A stretch of DNA of 64,000 nucleotides from Cellulomonas sp. SLBN-39 (GTDB lineage Bacteria > Actinomycetota > Actinomycetes > Actinomycetales > Cellulomonadaceae), in assembly GCF_006715865.1 (NCBI RefSeq), contig NZ_VFOA01000001.1, forward strand, positions 1,488,001-1,552,000. Direction: 5' to 3'. Below, piece by piece: positions 33,038 to 40,176 of the stretch. Numbering within the stretch: the stretch's first letter is position 1; each line of letters opens with the position of its first letter. The notes under the pieces are model-generated. The model searched no databases and had not been told where the DNA came from. It saw nothing but the letters and a program-made list of their open reading frames with translations. The position numbers and the translations under genes are program-made.

Positions 33038-33963
33038 GCCTGCAGACCGTCCCCCGCCCGGCCGCCGACCCGGCCGAGCCGCCCCGCCCGGCCGCACCTG
33101 CCCCGCGCCCCACGGCCCCCGGCGCCCGCCGCCGCACCCCCCGCGCGCTGCTCCTCGACGCCACCGGCTGGGTCACCATGACCCTGGCCTCGCTCGTCCT
33201 CGGCGCACCGCTGCTGTGGATGCTGCTCGCCAGCCTCAAGGCCCCCGACGAGCTGTACCGCCTGCCCCTGCAGTGGCTGCCCGAGAGCCTCGACCTGGCC
33301 AACTACGCGCAGGCCGCCGGCACCGTCCCGCTCGGCCAGCTCTTCGCCAACAGCGTCGGCCTGACCGTCGTCGGCGCGGGCCTCAAGGTCGTCCTCGGCC
33401 TGTGCTGCGCGTACGCCCTGGTGTTCCTCGACGTGCCGTTCCGGCGCACCGTGTTCTACGTCGTCATCGCGGCCCTCATGATCCCGCCGCAGATCACGAT
33501 CATCCCCAACTACACGTTCGTCGCGAGCCTCGGCTGGCTCAACACCTACCAGGGGATCCTCGTGCCGGGCCTGGCCAGCGCGTTCGGCACCTTCCTGTTC
33601 CGGCAGCACTTCCTCTCGCTGCCGGCCTCGGTGCTCGAGGCCGCCGAGCTCGACGGCGCCGGGCACTGGCGGCGGCTGTGGCGCTTCGTCGTCCCGATGT
33701 CGCTGCCCACCCTCGCCGCGGTCGGGCTCGTCTCGGTCGTCAACGAGTGGAACGACTACCTGTGGCCGTTCCTCGTCGTCGACGACGCCCGCAAGATGAC
33801 CCTGCCGGTGGGCCTGACCCTCCTGCAGAACATCGACGGCATGACGAACTGGGGCGTGCTGCTCGCCGCGACCGTCGTCGTGACCCTGCCGATCCTCCTC
33901 GTCTTCCTGCTCCTGCAGCGTCGGCTCGTCGCCGGCCTGACCACCGGAGCCGTCACCGGCTGA
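33034..33963 (+). CDS. ABC transporter permease (UgpE/MalG type)
   Basis: This 309-residue permease has six membrane segments and the MalG-type loop EAAELDGAGHWRRLWRFVVPMSLPTLAAV. The N-terminus is Pro/Ala-rich. Typical features include IPPQITIIPNYTFVASLGWLNTYQGILVP and the NEWNDYLWPFLVV segment common to carbohydrate and glycerol-3-phosphate permeases. Its ATG overlaps the stop of the first permease (ATGA, 33034-33037), so equal amounts of the two are expected, as for a heterodimeric channel. The solute-binding protein gene follows after 144 bp. Confidence 0.86.
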   Translation: MSLQTVPRPAADPAEPPRPAAPAPRPTAPGARRRTPRALLLDATGWVTMTLASLVLGAPLLWMLLASLKAPDELYRLPLQWLPESLDLANYAQAAGTVPLGQLFANSVGLTVVGAGLKVVLGLCCAYALVFLDVPFRRTVFYVVIAALMIPPQITIIPNYTFVASLGWLNTYQGILVPGLASAFGTFLFRQHFLSLPASVLEAAELDGAGHWRRLWRFVVPMSLPTLAAVGLVSVVNEWNDYLWPFLVVDDARKMTLPVGLTLLQNIDGMTNWGVLLAATVVVTLPILLVFLLLQRRLVAGLTTGAVTG

Positions 33964-34107
33964 CGCCGACGACCCGGGCACCCGCCCGTCCACCGACCCC
34001 GGGCCGCACGGCCCGGCAGGTCGCGCGCGCCCCCAGCCGTGCGCGACCACCCCGCAGGACCTCGTCCCGCAGTCCCACCCCGCACGACCACACCCGAGGA
34101 GACCCCC

Positions 34108-35484
34108 GTGTCCCACCCCGTGCCGACCCGCCGCCGCGTGCGGCGTCCGTCGACCCTCGTGCTCGGCGCGCTCGCGGCCGTCGGCGCCCTGACGCTCACG
34201 GCCTGCACCGCGCCCGGCCTCGCCTCCGACGGCGAGACCCAGGCCGGCGAGACCGAGGCCGTCGACTGGTCGCAGGTCGAGCCCGCCTCCGAGATCACCT
34301 GGTGGAGCAACCACCCGGGTGCGTCGCAGGAGGTCGAGGAGGAGCTCATCGCCCGGTTCGAGGCCGAGCACCCCGAGATCTCGGTCAACCTGGTCACCGC
34401 CGGTGCGAACTACGACGAGGTGGCCCAGCGCTTCCAGGCCGCGTCGCAGACCGACGCGCTGCCCGACCTGGTCATCTCCTCCGACGTCTGGTGGTTCCGC
34501 TACCACCTGAACGACCAGATCATGCCGCTGGACGACGTGTTCGAGCACCTGGGCTCCGACACCGACGACTACGTCTCGGCGTTCTACGGCGACTACGAGT
34601 ACGAGGGCCAGCACTGGGCCGCGCCGTACGCGCGCTCCACGCCGCTCTTCTACTACAACAAGGACATGTGGGAGGCCGCCGGCCTGCCCGACCGCGGCCC
34701 CGAGACGTGGGCCGAGCTCGCCGAGTGGTCCGCGGACCTCGAGGGCCAGGTCGCCGCGGACTCCAAGCCGTTCGGCCTCTCCACCGGCCCGTCGTGGGCC
34801 GCGTGGTGGTTCGAGAACATGATCTGGGGCCAGGGCGGCCAGTACTCCGATGAGTGGGAGACGACGCTCGACACCCCCGAGGCGATCGCCGGCGGCGAGT
34901 TCCTGCGCGACCTGTTCCACGGCGACGACGCGATCGCCACGGTCTCCGAGGACTCCACGGTCGACTTCTCCGCGGGCGTGGTCGCGGCGACGATCGGCTC
35001 GACGGGCTCCCTCAAGGGCATCCTCGACGCGGCGGACTTCGAGGTCGGCACGGCGTTCCTGCCCGACGGCCCCGACGGCGGCGGTGTGCCGACCGGCGGC
35101 ACCGGCCTGGCGATCCCGGCCTCGCGGACCCCGGAGCAGCAGCTCGCGGCGGCGATGTTCCTGCAGTTCATCACCGACACCGAGCAGACCGCGTACTTCT
35201 CGCAGAACACCGGCTACATGCCCGTGCGCACCTCGGCGATCGAGTCCGAGGAGATGCAGGCCGTGTACGAGACGACCCCGCAGTTCCGCACCGCGGTCGA
35301 CCAGCTCGGCGAGAAGGCCCGGTCGCAGGACTGGATCCGGGTGTTCGTGCCCGGCGCAGACCAGATCCTCACCGAGGGCATCGAGGAGATCGTCCTGCGC
35401 GGCACCGACCCGAAGACGGCGTTCGAGCAGATCACGCCGGACATCGAGACGGCGTACCGTGAGAACGTGGAGCCCTACCTGTGA
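34108..35484 (+). CDS. Extracellular solute-binding lipoprotein (UgpB/MalE type)
   Basis: The 458-residue protein has a lipoprotein signal: basic RRRVRRPS, hydrophobic TLVLGALAAVGALTLTAC, with the lipobox cysteine at C33. The mature protein has ITWWSNHPGASQEVEEELIARFEAEHPEISV, then YYNKDMWEAAGLPDRGPETWAEL, the family 1 solute-binding signature region, and PTGGTGLAIPA. It is tethered outside the membrane and delivers cargo to the two permeases encoded just upstream. GGAG lies 6 nt before the GTG start. Its stop overlaps the phosphodiesterase start (GTGA). Confidence 0.9.
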   Translation: MSHPVPTRRRVRRPSTLVLGALAAVGALTLTACTAPGLASDGETQAGETEAVDWSQVEPASEITWWSNHPGASQEVEEELIARFEAEHPEISVNLVTAGANYDEVAQRFQAASQTDALPDLVISSDVWWFRYHLNDQIMPLDDVFEHLGSDTDDYVSAFYGDYEYEGQHWAAPYARSTPLFYYNKDMWEAAGLPDRGPETWAELAEWSADLEGQVAADSKPFGLSTGPSWAAWWFENMIWGQGGQYSDEWETTLDTPEAIAGGEFLRDLFHGDDAIATVSEDSTVDFSAGVVAATIGSTGSLKGILDAADFEVGTAFLPDGPDGGGVPTGGTGLAIPASRTPEQQLAAAMFLQFITDTEQTAYFSQNTGYMPVRTSAIESEEMQAVYETTPQFRTAVDQLGEKARSQDWIRVFVPGADQILTEGIEEIVLRGTDPKTAFEQITPDIETAYRENVEPYL

Positions 35485-36305
35485 CCCTGGTCGTCGCGCA
35501 CCGCGGGAACTCGTCCGTCGCGCCGCAGAACACCCTCGTGGCGTTCGAGGCGGCGTGGGCGGCGGGCGCCGGGTCGATCGAGCTGGACGTGCAGCTGACC
35601 GCTGACGGGCACGTCGTCGTGATCCACGACGACACGCTCGACGCCACGACGGACGGCACGGGGCGCGTCGACGCCACCGACCTCGCCGCCGTGCGCGCCC
35701 TCGACGCCGGCGCGTGGTTCGCGCCCGCGTACGCGGGGCAGCGGGTGCCGACGTTCGACGAGGTCCTCGACCTGCTCCTGCACCGCCCGGGCATCGACCT
35801 GCTCATCGAGCTGAAGGACGCCTGGACGCCCGAGGACGTCCGCAAGGTCACCGACCCCGTGCTGGCCGCGGGGCTCGGCGACCGGGTGGTCGTGCAGAGC
35901 TTCTGGCCGCAGACCGTCGCCGCGCTCCGGGACGTCGCTCCCGGCCTGCGGCGCGGGCTGCTGATCGGCGAGGTGCGGGACGACCTGGTCGAGACGTGCC
36001 GCGAGCTCGACGTCATGACGTGCAACCCGCACGGGCTGCTGCTCGTGCTGCACCCGGACCTCGTGGCCCGTCTGCACGCCGCCGGCCTGCAGGTCATGGT
36101 GTGGACGCTCGACGAGCCCGACCAGTGGGAGCAGGCGCTCGAGCTGGGGGTCGACGCGATCATCACCGACCGCCCCGACCGCCTGGTCGGCTGGCTCGCG
36201 GCGCGCACCCCGGCGCTGGCCGCCGTCCCGGACGTCGTCGTGCTGGACGCGACGGACGACGAGCCGGACGCGCTCGGCCCGGACGACGTGACGGTCGTCG
36301 CGTAG
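35481..36305 (+). CDS. Glycerophosphodiester phosphodiesterase (UgpQ/GlpQ type)
   Basis: The enzyme cleaves glycerophosphodiesters to glycerol-3-phosphate and an alcohol. The 274-residue protein shows the expected VVAHRGNSSVAPQNTLVAFEAAWAAG (catalytic His, Arg), IELDVQLTADGHVVVIHDD (metal Glu, Asp and second His), DLLIELKDAW and VMVWTLDEPDQWEQALELGVDAIITDRPD. There is no signal peptide, so it acts in the cytosol on imported substrate, as UgpQ does. The GTG overlaps the binding-protein stop (35481-35484). The C-terminal Asp-rich tail of about 35 residues is extra. Confidence 0.92.
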   Translation: MTLVVAHRGNSSVAPQNTLVAFEAAWAAGAGSIELDVQLTADGHVVVIHDDTLDATTDGTGRVDATDLAAVRALDAGAWFAPAYAGQRVPTFDEVLDLLLHRPGIDLLIELKDAWTPEDVRKVTDPVLAAGLGDRVVVQSFWPQTVAALRDVAPGLRRGLLIGEVRDDLVETCRELDVMTCNPHGLLLVLHPDLVARLHAAGLQVMVWTLDEPDQWEQALELGVDAIITDRPDRLVGWLAARTPALAAVPDVVVLDATDDEPDALGPDDVTVVA

Positions 36306-36328
36306 CACCGCACGAGCACCGCACGACC

Positions 36329-36363
36329 GACGGCGCGGGCCCCGCAACGGGGTCCGCGCCGTC
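36329..36363 (+). terminator. Terminator after the Ugp-like operon
   Basis: GACGGCGCGGGCCCC (36329-36343) pairs with GGGGTCCGCGCCGTC (36349-36363), with one G-U pair and a 5-nt loop, 23 bp after the phosphodiesterase stop. Confidence 0.8.
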
Positions 36364-36410
36364 AGCTATGTTCACCGGGTGCCGCCCGCCCACCCCGCCC
36401 GCCCGGCCCG

Positions 36411-36482
36411 ATGAGCACCGCGGAGCCGATGAGCACCGCGCAGCCGACGAGCACCGCGCAGCCGACGGGCACCGCGCACGTC
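36411..36482 (+). repeat. 18-bp tandem repeats at the start of the flavoprotein gene
   Basis: Copies begin at 36411, 36429 and 36447, with a decayed fourth at 36465. The unit is close to ATGAGCACCGCGCAGCCG. The first two copies carry an ATG in the same frame, so expansion or contraction changes both the N-terminal length and the number of start codons. Confidence 0.85.
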
Positions 36483-37691
36483 GTCGGCGGCGGACCCGCG
36501 GGCCTCATGGCTGCGGAGGTCATGGCCCGCGCCGGGGTCGCGGTCACGGTGCACGACCGGATGCCGTCGGTGGGCCGCAAGCTGCTGGTCGCCGGCAACG
36601 GCGGCCTGAACCTCACGCACAGCGAGGACCGCGCCCGCTTCGTCACCCGCTACGGCGCGTCGGCCGGGCGCATCGCCCCGATGCTCGACGTCTTCGGCCC
36701 CGACGACCTGCGCGCGTGGTGCGAGGGCCTGGGGGAGCCGACGTTCGTCGGGTCGAGCGGCCGGGTATTCCCGCAGGCGTTCCGCGCGATCCCGCTCTAC
36801 CGCGCCTGGCTGGCCCGCCTGGCCGACCTCGGGGTGCGCATCGAGACACGGCAGCGCTGGACCGGCTGGTCGCCCGACGGTGCGCTCCGGTTCACCGGCT
36901 CCGACGGCGTGCCGTTCGAGGTGACGGCCGACGCGACCGTCATCGCGCTGGGCGGTGCGTCGTGGCCGAGGCTCGGCTCGGACGGCGGCTGGGTCGAGCC
37001 GTTCACCGCGCGCGGCATCGCCGTCACGCCGCTGCGGGCCGCCAACGTGGGCGTCCGCGTGGGCTGGGGCGAGCGGTTCGCCGAGCGCTTCGCCGGCACG
37101 CCGCTGAAGAACGTGGCGCTCACCGTGCACGGCCACCCCGGCCGCGTGGCCCGCGGCGATGCCATGGTGACGACGGGCGGGGTCGAGGGCGGCCCGGTCT
37201 ACGCGATCGGCGCCACGATCCGCCAGGCCCTGGACGCCGACGGCCGATGCGACCTGCGCGTCGACCTGCGCCCCGACCTGACCGCCGCCCAGCTCGAGGA
37301 ACGGCTGGCCCGCCGCCGCCCCAAGGAGTCGGCGTCGACCTGGCTGCGCCGCGCCGTCGGCCTGGACCCCGTCGGCACGGCCCTGCTGTGGGAGGCCGCG
37401 GGCGCGCTGCCCGCCACCGCAGCCGAGGCCGCGGCCCTCATCAAGGCCGTCCCGGTCGAGATCACCGGCACCATGCCGATCGACCGCGCCATCTCCACCG
37501 CCGGGGGCGTCGCGTGGTCCGAGGTCGACGACGACCTCATGCTGCGCGCGCTGCCCGGCACGTTCCTCGCCGGCGAGATGCTCGACTGGGAGGCCCCCAC
37601 CGGCGGCTACCTCCTCCAGGCCTCGTTCAGCACGGGCGTGGTCGCCGGCCGCGCGGCCACCCGCCACCTGGGCTGCCAGGCGCGGACCTAG
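36411..37691 (+). CDS. TIGR03862-type HI0933-like flavoprotein
   Basis: This 426-residue FAD/NAD(P)-binding protein has a Rossmann start AHVVGGGPAGLMAAEVMARAG, the family's VGRKLLVAGNGGLNLTHSE and FVGSSGRVFP, VIALGGASWPRLGSDG and the C-terminal FLAGEMLDWEAPTGGYLLQASFSTG. The BaiN/HI0933 superfamily reduces C=C bonds in some members; this subfamily is uncharacterised. The first residues are three near-identical 18-bp repeats (Met/Thr-Ser-Thr-Ala-Gln-Pro), two of which begin with ATG, so the true start may be 36411 or 36429. It ends convergently, overlapping the next gene by 4 bp. Confidence 0.87.
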   Translation: MSTAEPMSTAQPTSTAQPTGTAHVVGGGPAGLMAAEVMARAGVAVTVHDRMPSVGRKLLVAGNGGLNLTHSEDRARFVTRYGASAGRIAPMLDVFGPDDLRAWCEGLGEPTFVGSSGRVFPQAFRAIPLYRAWLARLADLGVRIETRQRWTGWSPDGALRFTGSDGVPFEVTADATVIALGGASWPRLGSDGGWVEPFTARGIAVTPLRAANVGVRVGWGERFAERFAGTPLKNVALTVHGHPGRVARGDAMVTTGGVEGGPVYAIGATIRQALDADGRCDLRVDLRPDLTAAQLEERLARRRPKESASTWLRRAVGLDPVGTALLWEAAGALPATAAEAAALIKAVPVEITGTMPIDRAISTAGGVAWSEVDDDLMLRALPGTFLAGEMLDWEAPTGGYLLQASFSTGVVAGRAATRHLGCQART

Positions 37692-38353
37692 GGTTGCCCG
37701 TCGGCGCGGGTGACGCGCAGGAGGTTCGCCTGCGCGGCCTCGCGGCGTGCGACGTCCTCGACGGACTCGACGACGACGGGTGGCCCGTCGCCGCGGAGGC
37801 GTTGCACGGCGCGCAGGACGTCCGCGCGTGCCGCGTCGCTCGGGGCCGCGCCGGTCGGGACGCCGGCCTCGTCCCGGGCCCGGACGGCCCGGAGGGCCAG
37901 GCCGGACCCGGCTGACAGCACGAGCGGGGGGCCAGGGGGCGCGGGCCAGGACGTGAGCAGGTACTGCTCGACAGGCTCGTCCGCGACGAGGTCGTACCCG
38001 GTGTCGCGGTGGCGGGCGTGCACCCGCAGGCGGAACGACTCCGCGTCGGGCGGGTCGATGCGCAGCGACGGGCCGGGTGCGTCGTCGTACGGCCCAGCGA
38101 CCAGGACGGGCCGCTCGACGGCGAGGCAGGTGACCTCGACGATGTCCTCCCATCCGTCCTCGACCTCGGTGGGCGACCCGGCACGGACGTCGACGGTGAT
38201 CCTCACCGGGCCGGCGACGACGCCGGTCCGCAGCAGGAGCCGACCATCGTGCCGACGCCCCACGACCCCGGCGACCGACGTGTCGGCGCACGGTGCTCCC
38301 GTCACGCCCCGCAGCTCCACGCACCTGTCGTCCGCGCGCGTCACGTACTCCAT
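37688..38353 (-). CDS. Uncharacterised cytosolic protein
   Basis: I do not recognise this 221-residue protein. It is soluble and rich in beta-prone segments (RLLLRTGVVAGPVRITVDV, GWEDIVEVTCLAVERPVLVA, FRLRVHARHRDTGYD), then DEPVEQYLLTSWPAPPGPPLVL and an acidic, Ala-rich helical C-terminus. The DEPVEQYLLTSWPAP segment resembles short proteins seen near polymorphic toxin or immunity loci in actinobacteria, but this is weak. The ATG at 38353 lacks a clear ribosome site. Its stop shares CTAG with the convergent flavoprotein gene. Confidence 0.6.
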   Translation of the reverse strand: MEYVTRADDRCVELRGVTGAPCADTSVAGVVGRRHDGRLLLRTGVVAGPVRITVDVRAGSPTEVEDGWEDIVEVTCLAVERPVLVAGPYDDAPGPSLRIDPPDAESFRLRVHARHRDTGYDLVADEPVEQYLLTSWPAPPGPPLVLSAGSGLALRAVRARDEAGVPTGAAPSDAARADVLRAVQRLRGDGPPVVVESVEDVARREAAQANLLRVTRADGQP

Positions 38354-38371
38354 GTCACCACCACGCGGACG

Positions 38372-38683
38372 TCATCCTTCGGGCGGTTCCCAGCCGAGGT
38401 CGTCGCAGGCGGCCACGACGTCGGCGGCGAGGTCGGCCCTGTCCGCGTCGGTGGCACCGGCCAGCGCGTCGCCCGCCGCCGCGAGGGCGTCGTGCTCCGA
38501 TGCCGACAGGTCCGTGGCGGCCTGCGTCACGGACCGGTCGACGAGGGCCGGGTCCTGCCCGCCGACGATCCACGCGTCGATCGTCGTGCAGGCGTCACGC
38601 TCGTCGGGGCCCAGACCGCTCGCGCAGGCGCCCAGCGTCAGCACCGCACCGAGCGCCGAGGCCGCCGCGAGTGTCCGTCGCAC
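38372..38683 (-). CDS. Small lipoprotein of unknown function
   Basis: The 103-residue protein begins VRRTLAAASALGAVLTLGAC, a signal peptide with lipobox LGAC and Cys20 as the lipidated residue. The mature part is acidic and helical (DRSVTQAATDLSASEHDALAAAGDALAGATDADRADLAADVV) with two further cysteines, in DACTT and in VVAACDDLGWEPP, that could form a disulfide outside the membrane. The GTG start follows TACCGT by 7 nt, so the message is probably leaderless. It lies 18 bp upstream of the unknown cytosolic protein gene and may share its transcript. Confidence 0.7.
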   Translation of the reverse strand: MRRTLAAASALGAVLTLGACASGLGPDERDACTTIDAWIVGGQDPALVDRSVTQAATDLSASEHDALAAAGDALAGATDADRADLAADVVAACDDLGWEPPEG

Positions 38684-38690
38684 GATGCCG

Positions 38691-38696
38691 ACGGTA
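38691..38696 (-). promoter_or_regulatory. -10 hexamer of the lipoprotein gene (leaderless)
   Basis: On the minus strand TACCGT lies 7 nt before the GTG at 38683, with no Shine-Dalgarno. The 124-bp gap up to the next gene shows no other element. Confidence 0.45.
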
Positions 38697-38807
38697 GTCG
38701 GCCCCTCCCGCACGCCACCACCGGGGCGTGCGCCGCCATGCCCGAGGCCGGCGGCAGCCACGTCGGTGGTCCGCGCCTGCCGCGCCCGCGCACCGGGCCA
38801 GGGACGG

Positions 38808-38960
38808 CTACTGCGCTTTCCGGCGCCTACTCAGGATGAGCCAGACCTGCGCGGTCCCGATGATCGCCAGGGCGACGCCTGCGACTCGCGTGGCCGCGCC
38901 CTCGGCGACGATCACCATGGCAGCACCGATGAGGGCGAGGAGTACGTTGACGACCAGCAT
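38808..38960 (-). CDS. Small two-helix membrane protein
   Basis: The 50-residue protein is almost wholly hydrophobic: MLVVNVLLALIGAAMVIVAEG, a short turn, AGVALAIIGTAQVWLILSRRRKAQ. Two membrane helices with a positively charged C-terminus suggest both ends face the cytosol. GAGGGAG lies about 7 nt before the ATG at 38960, which supports it as a real gene. No family was recognised. It is divergent from the XRE regulator gene. Confidence 0.55.
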   Translation of the reverse strand: MLVVNVLLALIGAAMVIVAEGAATRVAGVALAIIGTAQVWLILSRRRKAQ

Positions 38961-39089
38961 GTCGCGACTCCCTCGGCGGGCGCTCGACAGCCCGTGGGGG
39001 ACGGTACGGGATCCCGCACGGCGTCGCACGTGGCCGCCAGGGCAGGGCGGAGCGAGGGCGCCCGAACGGATTCCCTGGAGGTGAGGCTG

Positions 39090-39599
39090 ATGGGCGGTGC
39101 GCAGGTGCTGCGGGCGGCGCGGCGGCGGCCTGGCCTGACGCAGGCGGAGCTGGCCAGGCGTGCGGGCACGTCGCGCGCGACGCTGTCGGCATACGAGTCC
39201 GGCCGCAAAGCACCCACGATCACGACCGCCGAACGTGTGCTCGCGGCAGCCGGGCACGAGCTCCGCAGCGAGCCCGTGGTGCACTTCACCGACGTCGCCT
39301 CCGGCCGTGGACGGACCGTCGCCGTCCCCGACCGGCTGCCACGGCTGCCCCTCGATCGCGCCTTCGCGCGGATCACGTTGCCGTTGCACGTCAGCTGGTC
39401 CGACCCCGGCCGGGTGCTCGACCTTGCCGTCCGTCGGGAGCGTGCCCGCGCGTACGAGCTGGTGCTGTCCGAGGGGACCGCGGACGACATCCTCGGCGTG
39501 GTCGACGGCGCGCTCCTGGGGGACCTGTGGCCCGACCTGGTGCTTCCCGCGAAGGTGCGTGCGGCCTGGGCCCCGCTCGTCGAGGCGGTCGCGCCGTGA
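39090..39599 (+). CDS. XRE family helix-turn-helix protein
   Basis: The 169-residue protein has an N-terminal HTH (VLRAARRRPGLTQAELARRAGTSRATLSAYESGRKAPTITTAERVLAAAGHEL) and a C-terminal part of about 100 residues (VPDRLPRLPLDRAFARITLPLHVSWSDPGRVLDLAVRRERARAYELVLSEGTADDILGVVDGALL). This combination occurs in antitoxin-like regulators paired with nucleotidyltransferase or other toxin genes, but no partner gene lies next to it. GGAG lies before the ATG at 39090; an in-frame GTG at 39081 is possible. Confidence 0.78.
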   Translation: MGGAQVLRAARRRPGLTQAELARRAGTSRATLSAYESGRKAPTITTAERVLAAAGHELRSEPVVHFTDVASGRGRTVAVPDRLPRLPLDRAFARITLPLHVSWSDPGRVLDLAVRRERARAYELVLSEGTADDILGVVDGALLGDLWPDLVLPAKVRAAWAPLVEAVAP

Positions 39600-39608
39600 C
39601 GGCGCTGG

Positions 39609-40082
39609 TCAGACGGTGCGGGGGACGCGGCCCAGGAGGGTGAGCAGGCGGCACATGACGCGGTGGGTGCCGTCGGCGACGTCGCCGAACATGAGCGGGC
39701 AGCCGCCGTCGATGACGGTGGCGCCGTGCTCACGCCCGTACGCGACCGCGTCGGGGTCGACGCTGCCGGCGTCGACCGAGCGGTGCATCCAGATCTTCGT
39801 GATCCCGAGGTCGACGGCCTCCGCGACGGTGGCGCCCGCGTGCCGGGGTGCGGTGGCCACGACGACGGCCTCGACACCGCCGGGGATGGACCGCAGGTCG
39901 GGGTAGGCCGGGTCACCCATCACCGTCTCGGCGTTCGGGTTGACCGCGAACACCTCGTACCCGCGGTCGCGCAGCCGCTCGTAGACGACGTCGCTGCCGT
40001 GGCTGCCGGGCGTGCGCGAGACGCCGGTGACGGCGATCCGCCGGCAGGCGAGGAAGTCGTGCGCGGCGTCGGCGGTCCTCAT
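39609..40082 (-). CDS. CoA-binding domain protein (YccU-like)
   Basis: The 157-residue protein is a single Rossmann-like CoA-binding domain: FLACRRIAVTGVSRTPGSHGSDVVYERLRDRGYEVFAVNPNAETVMGDPAYPDLRSIPGGVEAVVVATAPRHA, then IWMHRSVDAGSVDPDAVAYGREHGATVIDGGCPLMF. It matches the family of small CoA-binding proteins in length and in the GGCPLMF ending. Function is unsettled; the family may act in CoA-linked metabolism or protein modification. It is cytosolic. A strong terminator separates it from rnj. Confidence 0.85.
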   Translation of the reverse strand: MRTADAAHDFLACRRIAVTGVSRTPGSHGSDVVYERLRDRGYEVFAVNPNAETVMGDPAYPDLRSIPGGVEAVVVATAPRHAGATVAEAVDLGITKIWMHRSVDAGSVDPDAVAYGREHGATVIDGGCPLMFGDVADGTHRVMCRLLTLLGRVPRTV

Positions 40083-40139
40083 GGTGTCCCCCTGCGGACG
40101 GGTGCGGTGGCCGCCGCCCACGCTGCTCCGTCACCGGGC

Positions 40140-40171
40140 GCTGCGCACGGGACCGACGTCCCGTGCGCAGC
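40140..40171 (-). terminator. Rho-independent-like terminator of rnj
   Basis: GCTGCGCACGGGA (40140-40152) pairs perfectly with TCCCGTGCGCAGC (40159-40171) around CCGACG, just 6 bp after the rnj stop on the minus strand. Confidence 0.85.
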
Positions 40172-40176
40172 GGGCG

